A DNA stretch of 64,000 nt from Pseudomonas taeanensis MS-3 (GTDB taxonomy: Bacteria > Pseudomonadota > Gammaproteobacteria > Pseudomonadales > Pseudomonadaceae), in NCBI RefSeq assembly GCF_000498575.2, contig NZ_AWSQ01000001.1:1283914-1347913 (forward strand), read 5' to 3'. Below the pieces are notes generated by a model. The model was not told where the DNA came from, ran no database searches, and was given only the letters and a program-made list of their open reading frames with translations. Both the position numbers and the translations under genes were made by a program. Shown piece after piece: positions 8,981-18,172 of the stretch (position 1 is its first letter; every line of letters begins with the position of its first letter).

Positions 8981-9657
8981 TTGTTATTGGCCTTTAACAG
9001 GGGCTTGCGATTGGCCTGGAGTACGCTCATCAAACGCTGGGCAGCCTGCTCACCGGCGCTCGTCGTGTATCCACGGATCAACGCCTCTAGGTGAGCATTT
9101 GCAAGCCATTGCGCGTCCTCATCATAGCGCAGCAAATGCCGGACATTGCGCTTACGTTTCCAGCGGGGAAGGGGGCGACCGCTGATCTGCATGTCGGAAA
9201 AATCAATCAGGCCAAACTGTGAGTTGGGTAAATACAAGACATTGCCCAGATGCAGTGAGCGGAAATAAACGCCAACTGCATGCAGTTCGCCGAGAAATCG
9301 CCCAAAGTGCTCGATCTCTATAGCCAGCCTTAGCGTATCCAGCTTGCGCCAGCGTGTACGCAGGTCTTCGCCGGGTAATGGGGTGTAGCGCACTGCATTT
9401 AATTGCTGAGCCGGGATCAGTAACAGCTCTTCAATGACGGGGGCGGCAATTCCGAGTTGCTGTAGCCGCGCAGCATTCTTCGCAAAGCGGCACGCTGGCA
9501 GCGACCACAGGGCGGACGAAAGCAGGCGCTTGCGCCGATAGAGTTTGAGGAAGTTGCCGCCCTGCAAGCGGACAACCTTCAGTCCGAAACCATCTTCTTC
9601 GATTGTTTTGGCGTCCTGAAGAAGAGCGTCCAGTTCAATCTCGCTCAAAGTTTTCAT
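8977..9657 (-). CDS. Small LPS-locus kinase-like protein (Bud32/WaaP type), atypical active site
   Basis: A 226-residue protein with kinase-like architecture: N-lobe lysine in NFLKLYRRKRL (K38), a catalytic-loop-like stretch FRSLHLGN (132-139) and IDFSD (151-155). The usual catalytic Asp of HxD is replaced by Ser in the first stretch, and Gly stands before the conserved Asn. The DFG-like Asp is present. It starts in an ATGA overlap with the waaL stop and its own stop overlaps fdtA. The same position next to waaL and msbA is held by PA4998 in P. aeruginosa (from memory); relatives have been labelled toluene tolerance proteins. The role is unproven. Confidence 0.75.
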   Translation of the reverse strand: MKTLSEIELDALLQDAKTIEEDGFGLKVVRLQGGNFLKLYRRKRLLSSALWSLPACRFAKNAARLQQLGIAAPVIEELLLIPAQQLNAVRYTPLPGEDLRTRWRKLDTLRLAIEIEHFGRFLGELHAVGVYFRSLHLGNVLYLPNSQFGLIDFSDMQISGRPLPRWKRKRNVRHLLRYDEDAQWLANAHLEALIRGYTTSAGEQAAQRLMSVLQANRKPLLKANNK

Positions 9658-10841
9658 GGCTTGTACTGCAGGCGTTGGTGGATGGACAAGGCTGCGACCA
9701 GGGACAGAGGAATCCAGATTAAAAACCAGTTCTCGTTAGGTCTTGAGAAAAAGTTACTACCTTCCGTCAGTCCCGCCGATAGGCCGTACACGATCAAGGC
9801 GGAGGCCAGTTGGAACTTCGCCTGGTGCTTATGTTGCCAGCAGCGCTGCAGCGCTAGCCCATACATCAAAAGCCACAAGCCAAGCCCGGCCAGTCCGAGT
9901 TCGAGGAGAACAGCCAATTCGACATTATGTGGGTCGCTTAGTGTGCGGTTGAGCCCTTCCACCGCGAATATGAATTTGCTGTTGTAGCCATGGCCGATCC
10001 ATAAATGATCGCCGGCCTGGCTAATGGCCTCGCTCCAGAGTTGTGGGCGGAAGGATAGGCCTCGCTGCAGCAATAGTTCGGGCATCAGTACGAGGCTGAC
10101 TCCCGCAGCAACGACGAGCGCAGCAACCAGATAGAGTGAGCGTCTTCCGCTCATGGCGAGCATCCATACACTGGTGAGGGTCAGGGCAAGTAGTGGCGTA
10201 CGCGAGCCTGTGGCCAGCAGGGCGGCCAACAGGGGTAGCGTGAGCAATATCGGCAGCCAGTCATGTCGCTCGCTACGGGTCAGCCAAGCGGCAATCCAGT
10301 AAGTGCTGAAAAAGCCCAGTACATGAGATGTGAGCAGGGGGTTACGCAGCGAGCCGGTACCGATCAGGCGCCCCTCGGCTGAGGGGGTGGCGAAGTAGAG
10401 ATACAGGTTGATCAGGGCAGCCAAGGCGCCGAGTATGGCGCCGACGCGCAACACCTTGAGCAGCAATTGCTCGTCCTTGCAGGCGATCAATGCGCAGCTG
10501 GCGAACATCATGAAAATGTAGAGAGGGCGCTTGGCGAGGCCACCAAGGCCATCATCGGCTCGCGTCCAGAACAGGCTGGCTAGTAGCCAGCCCGAAAAAG
10601 CCAGGAAGGCCAGTATCATGGGTTCGCGTAGAATTGATCGCAGGTTGTGTGGCGCAATGATCAAGGCGAGCAGAGCGGGTGCAGCGACCAGTCCGTAATA
10701 GAGCTTGGTGAACAGACTGCCATCGGTAACCCAGAATAGGCCTGTCAGAAGCACCAAGTAGCCAAGCGTCAGCCAGTGGCGAACTATGAGGTTATCCAGG
10801 CGCGATTGCACGGAGTTGGTCAGAGGGGGGTATGTCTGCAC
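9654..10841 (-). CDS. waaL: O-antigen ligase
   Basis: A 395-residue polytopic inner-membrane protein with about ten or more hydrophobic segments and a large periplasmic loop before the C-terminal pair of helices. It joins undecaprenyl-linked O-antigen to the lipid A-core. The loop contains LSDPHNVELAVLLELG, the HNxxL-type histidine region characteristic of WaaL and Wzy_C proteins, and two arginine-bearing stretches (GSRTPLLAL, RPQLWSEA) as expected. It is divergent from msbA and heads the six-gene minus-strand run. Low sequence conservation is normal for WaaL, so the call leans on topology, loop motif and the waaL-msbA context. Confidence 0.85.
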   Translation of the reverse strand: MQTYPPLTNSVQSRLDNLIVRHWLTLGYLVLLTGLFWVTDGSLFTKLYYGLVAAPALLALIIAPHNLRSILREPMILAFLAFSGWLLASLFWTRADDGLGGLAKRPLYIFMMFASCALIACKDEQLLLKVLRVGAILGALAALINLYLYFATPSAEGRLIGTGSLRNPLLTSHVLGFFSTYWIAAWLTRSERHDWLPILLTLPLLAALLATGSRTPLLALTLTSVWMLAMSGRRSLYLVAALVVAAGVSLVLMPELLLQRGLSFRPQLWSEAISQAGDHLWIGHGYNSKFIFAVEGLNRTLSDPHNVELAVLLELGLAGLGLWLLMYGLALQRCWQHKHQAKFQLASALIVYGLSAGLTEGSNFFSRPNENWFLIWIPLSLVAALSIHQRLQYKP

Positions 10842-10956
10842 TAGATCAGGCCAATGATTGTTAGGATGGCCGGCATCTTAAAGCATCTGCCGGGAAGAGC
10901 TAGCCGCTGCTGTGCTAAGCTCCCTGACCTTTTCGGCCCAGCCTAAGCGTGAGCGC

Positions 10957-12765
10957 ATGACCGACCAGCATCAGAGAGCCACCCAGGTCTCCAGCCTGAA
11001 GATATACCTTCGCCTGCTGGGCTATGTGAAGCCTTATATCGGCCTGTTTCTGATTAGTATTCTGGGTTTCATTATTTTCGCTTCGACCCAGCCGATGCTC
11101 GCCGGCATCCTCAAATATTTTGTCGATGGTTTGTCCAATCCGGACGCGGTGCTATTCCCAACGGTCCCCTATTTGCGTGATCTGCAGTTGCTGCAGGTAG
11201 TGCCGTTGTTGATCGTGTTAATTGCCGCCTGGCAGGGACTGGGGTCCTATCTGGGCAACTATTTTCTGGCTAAGGTCTCGCTAGGCCTGGTGCAGGACTT
11301 GCGCATCGCACTATTCAATAACCTGCTGGTTTTGCCCAACCGCTATTTTGATAACCATAACTCCGGCCACCTGATCTCGCGCATCACCTTTAATGTGACC
11401 ATGGTCACGGGGGCCGCGACCGATGCGATCAAAGTGGTGATTCGTGAAGGGCTGACGATCGTCTTCTTGTTCGCCTACCTGATCTGGATGAACTGGAAAT
11501 TGACCCTGGTGATGCTGGCCATTCTGCCAATAATTGCGTTAATGGTCGGCAGCGCGAGCAAGAAGTTTCGCAAGCAGAGTAAGAAAATTCAGGTGGCCAT
11601 GGGCGATGTCACCCATGTCGCCTCGGAAACCATTCAGGGCTACCGGGTGGTACGCAGTTTTGGTGGTGAGGGTTACGAGTCCAGGCGGTTTACTGCCGCC
11701 AGTCAGGACAACACCAGTAAGCAATTGCGCATGACCAAGACCGGCGCGGTCTATACCCCTATGCTGCAGTTGGTGATCTATAGCGCCATGGCAGTGTTGA
11801 TGTTCTTGGTGCTATTTCTGCGCGGTGATGCCACTGCGGGCGATCTAGTGGCTTACATCACCGCGGCGGGACTGCTGCCCAAGCCGATCCGTCAATTGTC
11901 GGAAGTCAGTTCGACTATCCAGAAAGGCGTGGCCGGCGCCGAAAGCATCTTCGAGCAGCTCGACGAAGCCCCTGAGGTCGATCATGGCAGTGTCGAGCGC
12001 GAGCGGATTACGGGGCGTCTGGAAGTGCGCCAGCTGAGTTTCCAGTACCCGGGTAGTGAGAAGCCGGTGCTCAATGACATCAGCTTCAGCGCCGAGCCGG
12101 GGCAAATGGTCGCCCTGGTGGGGCGCTCCGGTAGCGGCAAGTCGACGCTGGCTAACCTGATCCCACGCTTCTACCACCATGAGACTGGGCAGATTCTGCT
12201 CGACGGCGTCGATGTCGAGGACTACAAACTGCGCAACTTGCGACGGCATATCGCGCTGGTCACGCAGCAGGTCACTTTGTTCAACGACAGCGTGGCCAAT
12301 AACATTGCATACGGCGATTTGGCCGACGCGCCGCGTGAGGCGATCGAGCAGGCCGTTGAGGCAGCCTACGCCAAGGAGTTCATCGACAGGCTTCCAGATG
12401 GTCTGGACACCGAGGTGGGCGAGAATGGCGTGCTGCTATCGGGCGGTCAGCGCCAGCGTCTGGCGATAGCCCGAGCGTTACTCAAGGATGCGCCGATCTT
12501 GGTGTTGGACGAGGCGACTTCGGCGCTGGATACCGAATCCGAGCGACATATTCAGGCAGCTCTGGATCGCGTGATGAAGGGGCGGACCACATTGGTTATC
12601 GCGCATCGCTTGTCGACCATTGAAAAGGCCGACCTGATTCTAGTCATGGATCAGGGGCGCATCGTCGAGCGTGGCACTCATGCGGATTTGTTGGCGCTTA
12701 ACGGTTTCTATGCACGTCTGCATGCGCTGGGGCTGGATGAAGACGCACCATTGGATATTGCCTGA
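10957..12765 (+). CDS. msbA: Lipid A export ABC transporter, ATP-binding/permease MsbA
   Basis: A 602-residue half-transporter: six-helix membrane domain (about 30-330) and nucleotide-binding domain. Walker A GRSGSGKST is at 389-397, followed by LSGGQRQRLAIARA, the Walker B ILVLDEATSALD and the IAHRLST switch. It flips core-lipid A across the inner membrane. The start is put at MTDQHQRATQ rather than an earlier in-frame codon because the resulting length matches the family and this leaves room for the divergent promoter with waaL. hldE follows 36 bases later. Confidence 0.95.
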   Translation: MTDQHQRATQVSSLKIYLRLLGYVKPYIGLFLISILGFIIFASTQPMLAGILKYFVDGLSNPDAVLFPTVPYLRDLQLLQVVPLLIVLIAAWQGLGSYLGNYFLAKVSLGLVQDLRIALFNNLLVLPNRYFDNHNSGHLISRITFNVTMVTGAATDAIKVVIREGLTIVFLFAYLIWMNWKLTLVMLAILPIIALMVGSASKKFRKQSKKIQVAMGDVTHVASETIQGYRVVRSFGGEGYESRRFTAASQDNTSKQLRMTKTGAVYTPMLQLVIYSAMAVLMFLVLFLRGDATAGDLVAYITAAGLLPKPIRQLSEVSSTIQKGVAGAESIFEQLDEAPEVDHGSVERERITGRLEVRQLSFQYPGSEKPVLNDISFSAEPGQMVALVGRSGSGKSTLANLIPRFYHHETGQILLDGVDVEDYKLRNLRRHIALVTQQVTLFNDSVANNIAYGDLADAPREAIEQAVEAAYAKEFIDRLPDGLDTEVGENGVLLSGGQRQRLAIARALLKDAPILVLDEATSALDTESERHIQAALDRVMKGRTTLVIAHRLSTIEKADLILVMDQGRIVERGTHADLLALNGFYARLHALGLDEDAPLDIA

Positions 12766-12801
12766 TAAACTACGCGCCACCACTTGAGGCCCGGAGCCCA
12801 C

Positions 12802-14226
12802 ATGAAGTTGTCCATGCCCCGTTTCGATCAAGCTCACGTGCTGGTGGTGGGCGATGTCATGCTCGACCGATATTGGCATGGCGGCACCTCGCGAATCTCT
12901 CCGGAAGCGCCGGTGCCGGTGGTCAAGGTTGAGCAGATCGAGGATCGTCCGGGTGGCGCGGCCAACGTCGCGCTAAATATTGCTGCGCTGGGTGCGCCGG
13001 CTGTGCTGGTGGGCGTGACCGGTGAAGACGAAGCCGCTAACAGCCTGAGTAACAGCCTGGCAGCCGTGGGTGTGAAAACCCGCTTTCAACGTATCGCCAG
13101 CCAGCCGACCATCGTCAAGCTGCGGGTCATGAGCCGCCACCAGCAGCTACTGCGGATGGACTTCGAAGAGCCGTTCAACACTGACGCCGGCGCCCTGGCG
13201 CTGGAGGTCGAAGCGCTGCTGGATGGGGTCAAGGTGCTGGTGTTGTCGGATTACGGCAAGGGCGCCCTGCAGAATCATCAGGTCTTGTTGCAGGCGGCGC
13301 GGGCGCGCGGCATTCCGGTGCTGGCCGACCCCAAGGGCAAGGACTTTTCCATCTATCGCGGCGCGAGCTTGATCACCCCGAATCTGCATGAGTTTGAAGT
13401 GGTGGTCGGTGCCTGCGCCGATGAAGCCGAACTGGTGGCCAAGGGTGCACAGCTGATGCGTGAACTGGAGCTGGGCGCCTTGTTGGTGACCCGCGGTGAG
13501 CACGGCATGACCCTGTTGCGCCCCGAGCACCCAGCCCTGCACTTGCCGGCCCGCGCCCGCGAAGTGTTCGATGTGACGGGTGCCGGCGACACTGTTATTT
13601 CGACCCTGGCGGCCAGTCTGGCCGCCGGTGAAGAGCTGCCCCACGCTGTGGCCCTGGCCAATCTGGCCGCCGGTATTGTGGTCGGCAAGCTGGGCACCGC
13701 CGCCATCAGTGCACCTGAACTGCGCCGCGCGATTCAGCGCGATACGGGTTCGGAGCGCGGCGTGTTGAGCCTCGATCAATTGCTCCTGGCGATTGACGAT
13801 GCCCGCGCCCATGGCGAGAAGATCGTTTTCACCAATGGTTGTTTCGACATTCTTCACGCCGGCCATGTGACCTATCTGGAGCAGGCGCGCGCTCAAGGCG
13901 ATCGGCTGGTCCTGGCGGTGAATGGCGATGCCTCAGTCACTCGCCTGAAGGGCCCGGGCCGGCCAATCAACTCGGTGGATCGGCGCATGGCGGTACTCGC
14001 CGGCCTGGGTGCGGTGGACTGGGTGGTGAGCTTCAGCGAAGACACCCCGGAGAACCTGCTCAAGCAGGTGCGCCCGGATGTGCTGGTCAAGGGCGGTGAC
14101 TACGGCATCGAGCAGGTTGTCGGCGCCGACATCGTCAAGGCCTATGGTGGTGAGGTGCGGGTGCTGGGGCTGGTGGAAAACAGCTCGACTACCGCCATAG
14201 TCAAGAAAATTCTGGATCGCTCCTGA
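12802..14226 (+). CDS. hldE: Bifunctional heptose 7-phosphate kinase / heptose 1-phosphate adenylyltransferase
   Basis: A 474-residue fusion making ADP-heptose for the LPS inner core. The N-terminal ribokinase-type half (about 1-320) has GGAANVALN and the FDVTGAGDT catalytic motif. The C-terminal nucleotidyltransferase half begins at [11 protein letters not shown] (345-355). The start is [10 protein letters not shown]; a weak in-frame TTG further upstream is rejected. A TAAACT element followed by ACGCGCC lies about 30 bases before the ATG and may be a separate promoter. Confidence 0.96.
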   Translation: MKLSMPRFDQAHVLVVGDVMLDRYWHGGTSRISPEAPVPVVKVEQIEDRPGGAANVALNIAALGAPAVLVGVTGEDEAANSLSNSLAAVGVKTRFQRIASQPTIVKLRVMSRHQQLLRMDFEEPFNTDAGALALEVEALLDGVKVLVLSDYGKGALQNHQVLLQAARARGIPVLADPKGKDFSIYRGASLITPNLHEFEVVVGACADEAELVAKGAQLMRELELGALLVTRGEHGMTLLRPEHPALHLPARAREVFDVTGAGDTVISTLAASLAAGEELPHAVALANLAAGIVVGKLGTAAISAPELRRAIQRDTGSERGVLSLDQLLLAIDDARAHGEKIVFTNGCFDILHAGHVTYLEQARAQGDRLVLAVNGDASVTRLKGPGRPINSVDRRMAVLAGLGAVDWVVSFSEDTPENLLKQVRPDVLVKGGDYGIEQVVGADIVKAYGGEVRVLGLVENSSTTAIVKKILDRS

Positions 14227-14233
14227 GGCCCCT

Positions 14234-14881
14234 ATGCTTCAATGGCTCTATCTGCTGCTGCGTAATCTCGCCTATAAAAATCGCCTGAATCTCAAGCCGG
14301 GCAACCGACTGGAAGTGCCCCTGAGTGTCCAGCGGAGGCTAAAGAAGGTCACTATCAAGCTGGGCGGCCGCAACAACCGCCTGTTGGTCGGTGAGGGCAC
14401 CGAGCTAAGTCACTGCGAGATCCGTCTGGACGGCCAGGACAACCTGATCGATATAGGTCCGCGGGTGCGTTTTCGTTCCGGAAAAATCTACCTGCGCAAT
14501 ACCAGTGGCCAGCATATCCGCATAGGCGCGGAAACCACGGTGGAAGGGGCATACCTGCTGGTTGACGAGGCCGCCAGCATCGACATTGGTCGTGACTGCA
14601 TGCTGTCCACTGAGATACTGATCCGCACCGGCGACAAACACTCGATCCTTGCGGCGCATAGTGGCGAGCGCCTCAACCCCGCGCGCGACGTGCACATTGC
14701 CGACCGCGTATGGATCGGTCGCGATGTGCAGATACTCAAGGGCACAGTGCTGCATCCAGAGTCGGTGGTAGGTGCCTGTTCGGTAGTCAGTCGGGCCTTC
14801 GAGGAAGGCAACTGTGTAGTCGCCGGGGTCCCCGCGCGGATCGTCAAACGAAGCATACGCTGGGACCGTGCGTTGCTCTGA
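14234..14881 (+). CDS. Hexapeptide-repeat acyltransferase of unknown specificity
   Basis: A 215-residue protein following hldE by 7 bases. The first ~15 residues are hydrophobic (MLQWLYLLLRNLAY), then comes a beta-helix with irregular hexapeptide turns (IGAETTVEGAYLLVDEAASIDIGRDCML, VWIGRDVQILKGTVLHPESVVGACSVV) and a typical C-terminal VVAGVPARIVKRSIRW. The fold is that of O- or N-acetyltransferases. Being co-transcribed with hldE suggests an envelope or LPS sugar as acceptor, but this is inference. I do not recall a fixed equivalent after hldE in P. aeruginosa. Confidence 0.72.
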   Translation: MLQWLYLLLRNLAYKNRLNLKPGNRLEVPLSVQRRLKKVTIKLGGRNNRLLVGEGTELSHCEIRLDGQDNLIDIGPRVRFRSGKIYLRNTSGQHIRIGAETTVEGAYLLVDEAASIDIGRDCMLSTEILIRTGDKHSILAAHSGERLNPARDVHIADRVWIGRDVQILKGTVLHPESVVGACSVVSRAFEEGNCVVAGVPARIVKRSIRWDRALL

Positions 14882-15192
14882 GGCCTGACTTGGCGGGTTG
14901 GACGTCAGGCTCTGCGGGCCTGGCTCCAATCGTGACTCGCGGGTATTCGATCGCCTCGGGCTGGCTGGCAACGCTGGTCACCAATAGTTAGTCGCGTGCC
15001 CCGTGCTGGCTGTCTGTGCTCGGTCACTTGCTTAAGCGCTTCGACCTTGAATTTTTCGGGGAAACACTGGTTGCTCATGGCACGTCCGAGTGGGCCTCAG
15101 TTTAAGGCTTGGAGGTGTCTACGAAACCAGGGGCGATTCACTATGCATTTTCCCTGGGAAGGCCAGAACCTGGAGGGGGGGCAGGGCGACGC
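14882..15192. other. Intergenic region between convergent genes
   Basis: No convincing gene. Just after the plus-strand stop there is a 7-bp inverted repeat (GCCTGAC at 14883-14889 and GTCAGGC at 14904-14910) with a 14-base loop; it lacks a T-run and is only a weak terminator candidate. The rest shows no ribosome site or RNA structure I can support. Confidence 0.5.
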
Positions 15193-16086
15193 TCAGCGAT
15201 CGCCGTTGGTTTTTTCGAGCCTTCGGCTTAGCCAGTCCTCCCAACGGATGCGTTCGTCGCGCACCAGCCAGCCGTCTTGCGCGGCGAAGCTTTCCGCCAG
15301 CCACAGGTCGCTGCAGTCAATCGCCTGCAGCTGGCCCTTGTTGAGAGTGAACAGCTCGGGCGTCGGTCGCCCCTGCTGCAGCGGCATCAGGTAGAGATCT
15401 GGGCGGGAGCGATCCAGGAGGGCGACCAGCTGATCGCCCTGCAAGTGTTCATCAACATGGAACAGACTGAGTTGTTTGGCCGCTTTCGGCAGAGTCAGGC
15501 GCAGATCGTAGACCAGCTGCAAGGAGGCGGTTGGCAGATGTACATAAGCGCGCGGACGTTCGAGTAGCGGTTGTTTGCCGCAATGTACCGGTCGTGCCGC
15601 GCCGGAGAGGGGGCTGAGGTGGAAGTGCTGGTTTTTCCGATAGTGCAGGGTCTTTTGGTAAGGAGCAGGCAGCCAGGTGTCGCCAAAACGCCCGGTCAGC
15701 CAGCCTTCTGGAGTCTCCAGCAGGCACTCTTCGGCGACTTCTTGAACGGCGGTGAGCAGCGGCAGGTTCAGTTCGTGCGTAGGGACGTAGCCGGAGATCA
15801 GTTTGAGCACTATATCGCCACGGTCCAGGCGCCGTTGGCGCACCAGTACCCAGTAGTCGCGTTCTTGCCAGTTGAGGGTAAGGCGCACTGAAACGCCTAG
15901 GTTGGCCAGTTCCAGAGCGAAATGCAGGGGGTCGCTCACCTCGACCGCTTTACGTCGTTCGAGCATCTGGCTGAAGTTCAGCGGCTGGCCGAGGCTCTGA
16001 TAGCTGAGGGCATTCGGGCCGGCTTCAACGAACAACCGCTGGGTCTTGAAGGTGGTGGGGTTTTCGCGACTTAGACTGAGCGGCAT
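15193..16086 (-). CDS. Conserved protein of unknown function
   Basis: A 297-residue soluble protein with no signal peptide or membrane segment. The start is MPLSLSREN, chosen for an AGGAG site 6 bases upstream. Pseudomonas annotations sometimes call relatives metal ABC transporter ATPase, but I see no Walker A, signature or Walker B motif, so that name is not supported here. Visible features are a basic, Trp-rich central part and the end RIRWEDWLSRRLEKTNGDR. It lies upstream of and in line with no close partner: the aldo/keto reductase on the same strand ends 40 bases before its start. Function unknown. Confidence 0.7.
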   Translation of the reverse strand: MPLSLSRENPTTFKTQRLFVEAGPNALSYQSLGQPLNFSQMLERRKAVEVSDPLHFALELANLGVSVRLTLNWQERDYWVLVRQRRLDRGDIVLKLISGYVPTHELNLPLLTAVQEVAEECLLETPEGWLTGRFGDTWLPAPYQKTLHYRKNQHFHLSPLSGAARPVHCGKQPLLERPRAYVHLPTASLQLVYDLRLTLPKAAKQLSLFHVDEHLQGDQLVALLDRSRPDLYLMPLQQGRPTPELFTLNKGQLQAIDCSDLWLAESFAAQDGWLVRDERIRWEDWLSRRLEKTNGDR

Positions 16087-16126
16087 TTCGGCTCCTGCTG
16101 GCGTAGGGGCGTGCACTACTGCGACC

Positions 16127-16936
16127 TCAGGCGATGTCCTGAATCACCGCCGCCGCGGTCGCGACATTCTCGGCCAGGTGGTGCGGACTGATGGTGCCGA
16201 TGATCGCGCTACTGACTGCCGGGTGGGCGAAGATCAACTCGAAGCTGGCACGTACCGGGTCTTCGTGCGGTTGCAGGCAGGCATGCCCGCTGGCCAGGGC
16301 CTTCTTGATCAGAATGCCTTTGCCGTGCTGCTCAGCGTAGTCCATGACCGGCAGTTCGCCCTGCTCACTGAGGTTGTAGGTGACCATCGCGCAGTCACCC
16401 TGTTCCAAGGCCAGCAGGCCGCCTGCTACCGTCTTGCCGGAGAAACCGAAGCCGCGGATTTTACCTTCGCGCTTGAGCTCTGCGAGGGTTTCATAGACGC
16501 CACTGTCGCGCAGGATGGCGACATCATTACCGTCCGAGTGCACCAGTACCAGGTCGATATAGTCGGTTTCCAGGCGTTGCAGGCTGCGGTCCACCGAGAA
16601 GCGCGTATGCGCTGCGGAGAAATCGAAGCGCGACTGGTTGTTGTCGAACTCTTCCCCCACCTTGCTGACGATCACCCACTGCTGGCGTTGGCCGCGCAGC
16701 AGGGGGCCGAGGCGGGTTTCGCTGCTGCCGTAGGCCGGGGCGGTGTCGATCAGGTTGATGCCCAGATCGTGCGCCTGGCCGAGCAGCTGGCGAACCGTAG
16801 CGTCATCGGGGATGGTGAAGCCTTTGGGGTATTTCACTCCCTGGTCGCGACCCAGTTTGACCGTGCCAAGACCCAGCGGGGATACCAGTAAGTCGGTCGA
16901 GCCCAGTGGGCGATGGAGGTTGTGCAGGCTGTGCAT
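16127..16936 (-). CDS. Aldo/keto reductase
   Basis: A 269-residue NADPH-dependent reductase with the TIM-barrel family's catalytic residues: Asp and Tyr in LIDTAPAYGSSE, Lys in VIVSKVGEEF and His in LVLVHSDG. The C-terminal SSAIIGT-type cofactor loop is present. It starts one base inside the stop of the FAD oxidoreductase gene (TGATG), so the two are coupled and may act on a common small metabolite. The substrate is not predictable. Confidence 0.88.
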   Translation of the reverse strand: MHSLHNLHRPLGSTDLLVSPLGLGTVKLGRDQGVKYPKGFTIPDDATVRQLLGQAHDLGINLIDTAPAYGSSETRLGPLLRGQRQQWVIVSKVGEEFDNNQSRFDFSAAHTRFSVDRSLQRLETDYIDLVLVHSDGNDVAILRDSGVYETLAELKREGKIRGFGFSGKTVAGGLLALEQGDCAMVTYNLSEQGELPVMDYAEQHGKGILIKKALASGHACLQPHEDPVRASFELIFAHPAVSSAIIGTISPHHLAENVATAAAVIQDIA

Positions 16937-18108
16937 CAGAGGAGCTCCTCCCAGATTGGTTGGGCGACTGTAGGGCGAGGCAGCTGCGGTAGCGCAGCGT
17001 GAGCTGCGGGCTGGATGCCGTCGCGGTCGAGCGCCGCCAGTACGCGATCGGCAAAGTCCGGCGCCAGGGCCAGTTTAGTCGGCCAGCCGACCAGCAGTTT
17101 GCCCTGGTCGGCAAGAAAGGCATTGTCTGGGCGAGTCAGGCCCGATTGTGCCGGCTCGGCGCGATCCACCCGCAGAGTCGCCCAGCGCGCGCTGGACAGG
17201 TCGACCCAGGGCAGCAGGTCGCCGACTTCCTTCTGCGCGGCCCTGATCTGTGCGGCCGGGTCACGGGCCACGCCATCGGCTTCGGCCAGATCACCCCCCA
17301 GGTACCAGACCCATTGACCATCGGCGGCCGGGTGGCTGGTCACCGTCACGCGCGGCTTCGGACCGCCGCCCAGGCAGTGCGCGTACAGCGGTTTCAGGGT
17401 CGGTCCCTTGACCAATACCATATGCAGCGGGCGCAGTTGCTGGGCGGGTTGACTGAGGCCGAGTGTGCCGAGCAACTCGGCGTTGCCGCTGCCCGCGCTG
17501 AGGACGATGCGCTGGGCGCGAATCTCGCGGCCGTCGACGCGCAGCCCCTGCAAGTCACCCTGCTCGCGCAGCGGCTCGATGCATTCGGCTGCCAGCAGGC
17601 TGTCACCTGCCAGCGTGGCCAGGCGAGTGATCAGGCTCGGTACGTCGAGCACCAACTCAGCCAGGCGGTAGACCTTGCCCTTGAATTTCGCGTGTTGCAG
17701 CGCCGGTGGTAACTGCTCGCCCTTGACCTGATCGACCCGGCCGCGCACCGCCTTGCTGGCGAAGAAGCTGGTCAGGTTGCCGGCCAGGGTGCCCGGCGAC
17801 CACAGGTAGTGCGCCTCGGAGAGCACGCGTACCGCAGCGAGGTCCAGTTCGCCGCTGCCGGCCAGCGCCTCGCGCCAGCGTCGCGGCATGTCGGCGATGG
17901 CTTCCGAGGCGCCTGTCAGGGCGCCATGCAGGGCGTATTTGGCGCCGCCATGGATAATTCCCTGGGATTTGACGCTCTGTCCACCGCCCAATGAGGCACT
18001 TTCCACCAACAGGGTGGAGAAACCCTGGCGGCGCAGGCGGGCATTCAGCCAGAGGCCGGCGATGCCGCCGCCGACGATCAGAACGTCAGTAGTCAGAGCT
18101 TGGGACAT
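16936..18108 (-). CDS. FAD-dependent oxidoreductase (DAO family)
   Basis: A 390-residue flavoprotein with an N-terminal dinucleotide-binding fold, VLIVGGGIAGLWLNARLRRQG starting near residue 9, and a DAO-type body (LGGGQSVKSQGIIHGGAKY near 42-60, close to glycerol-3-phosphate dehydrogenase and hydroxyglutarate oxidase relatives). No signal peptide. It heads a two-gene unit with the aldo/keto reductase. A TATACT element lies about 30 bases before the ATG, with a GACGAGG ribosome site. Substrate unknown. Confidence 0.85.
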   Translation of the reverse strand: MSQALTTDVLIVGGGIAGLWLNARLRRQGFSTLLVESASLGGGQSVKSQGIIHGGAKYALHGALTGASEAIADMPRRWREALAGSGELDLAAVRVLSEAHYLWSPGTLAGNLTSFFASKAVRGRVDQVKGEQLPPALQHAKFKGKVYRLAELVLDVPSLITRLATLAGDSLLAAECIEPLREQGDLQGLRVDGREIRAQRIVLSAGSGNAELLGTLGLSQPAQQLRPLHMVLVKGPTLKPLYAHCLGGGPKPRVTVTSHPAADGQWVWYLGGDLAEADGVARDPAAQIRAAQKEVGDLLPWVDLSSARWATLRVDRAEPAQSGLTRPDNAFLADQGKLLVGWPTKLALAPDFADRVLAALDRDGIQPAAHAALPQLPRPTVAQPIWEELL

Positions 18109-18138
18109 GCGCGCGCCTCGTCGGGGAAACAGAGGCGC

Positions 18139-18144
18139 AGTATA
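18139..18144 (-). promoter_or_regulatory. Candidate -10 box for the FAD oxidoreductase/aldo-keto reductase unit
   Basis: On the minus strand TATACT is followed directly by GCGCC, leaving a leader of roughly 20 bases before the ATG at 18108. No convincing -35 hexamer was found at 16-18 bases upstream. Confidence 0.4.
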
Positions 18145-18172
18145 ACCCGCGAGGGCCTGGCGGCTCGTGCGA

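Noticed and set aside
3411..10841. Searched for a JUMPstart/ops element near the LPS genes
   Set aside because: No GGCGGTAG-type element was found upstream of either transcription unit.
14996..15394. A 132-codon plus-strand frame in the region after the hldE-linked acyltransferase
   Set aside because: It runs into the opposite strand of a supported gene, lacks a ribosome site and has Ser/Cys/Arg-rich shadow composition.
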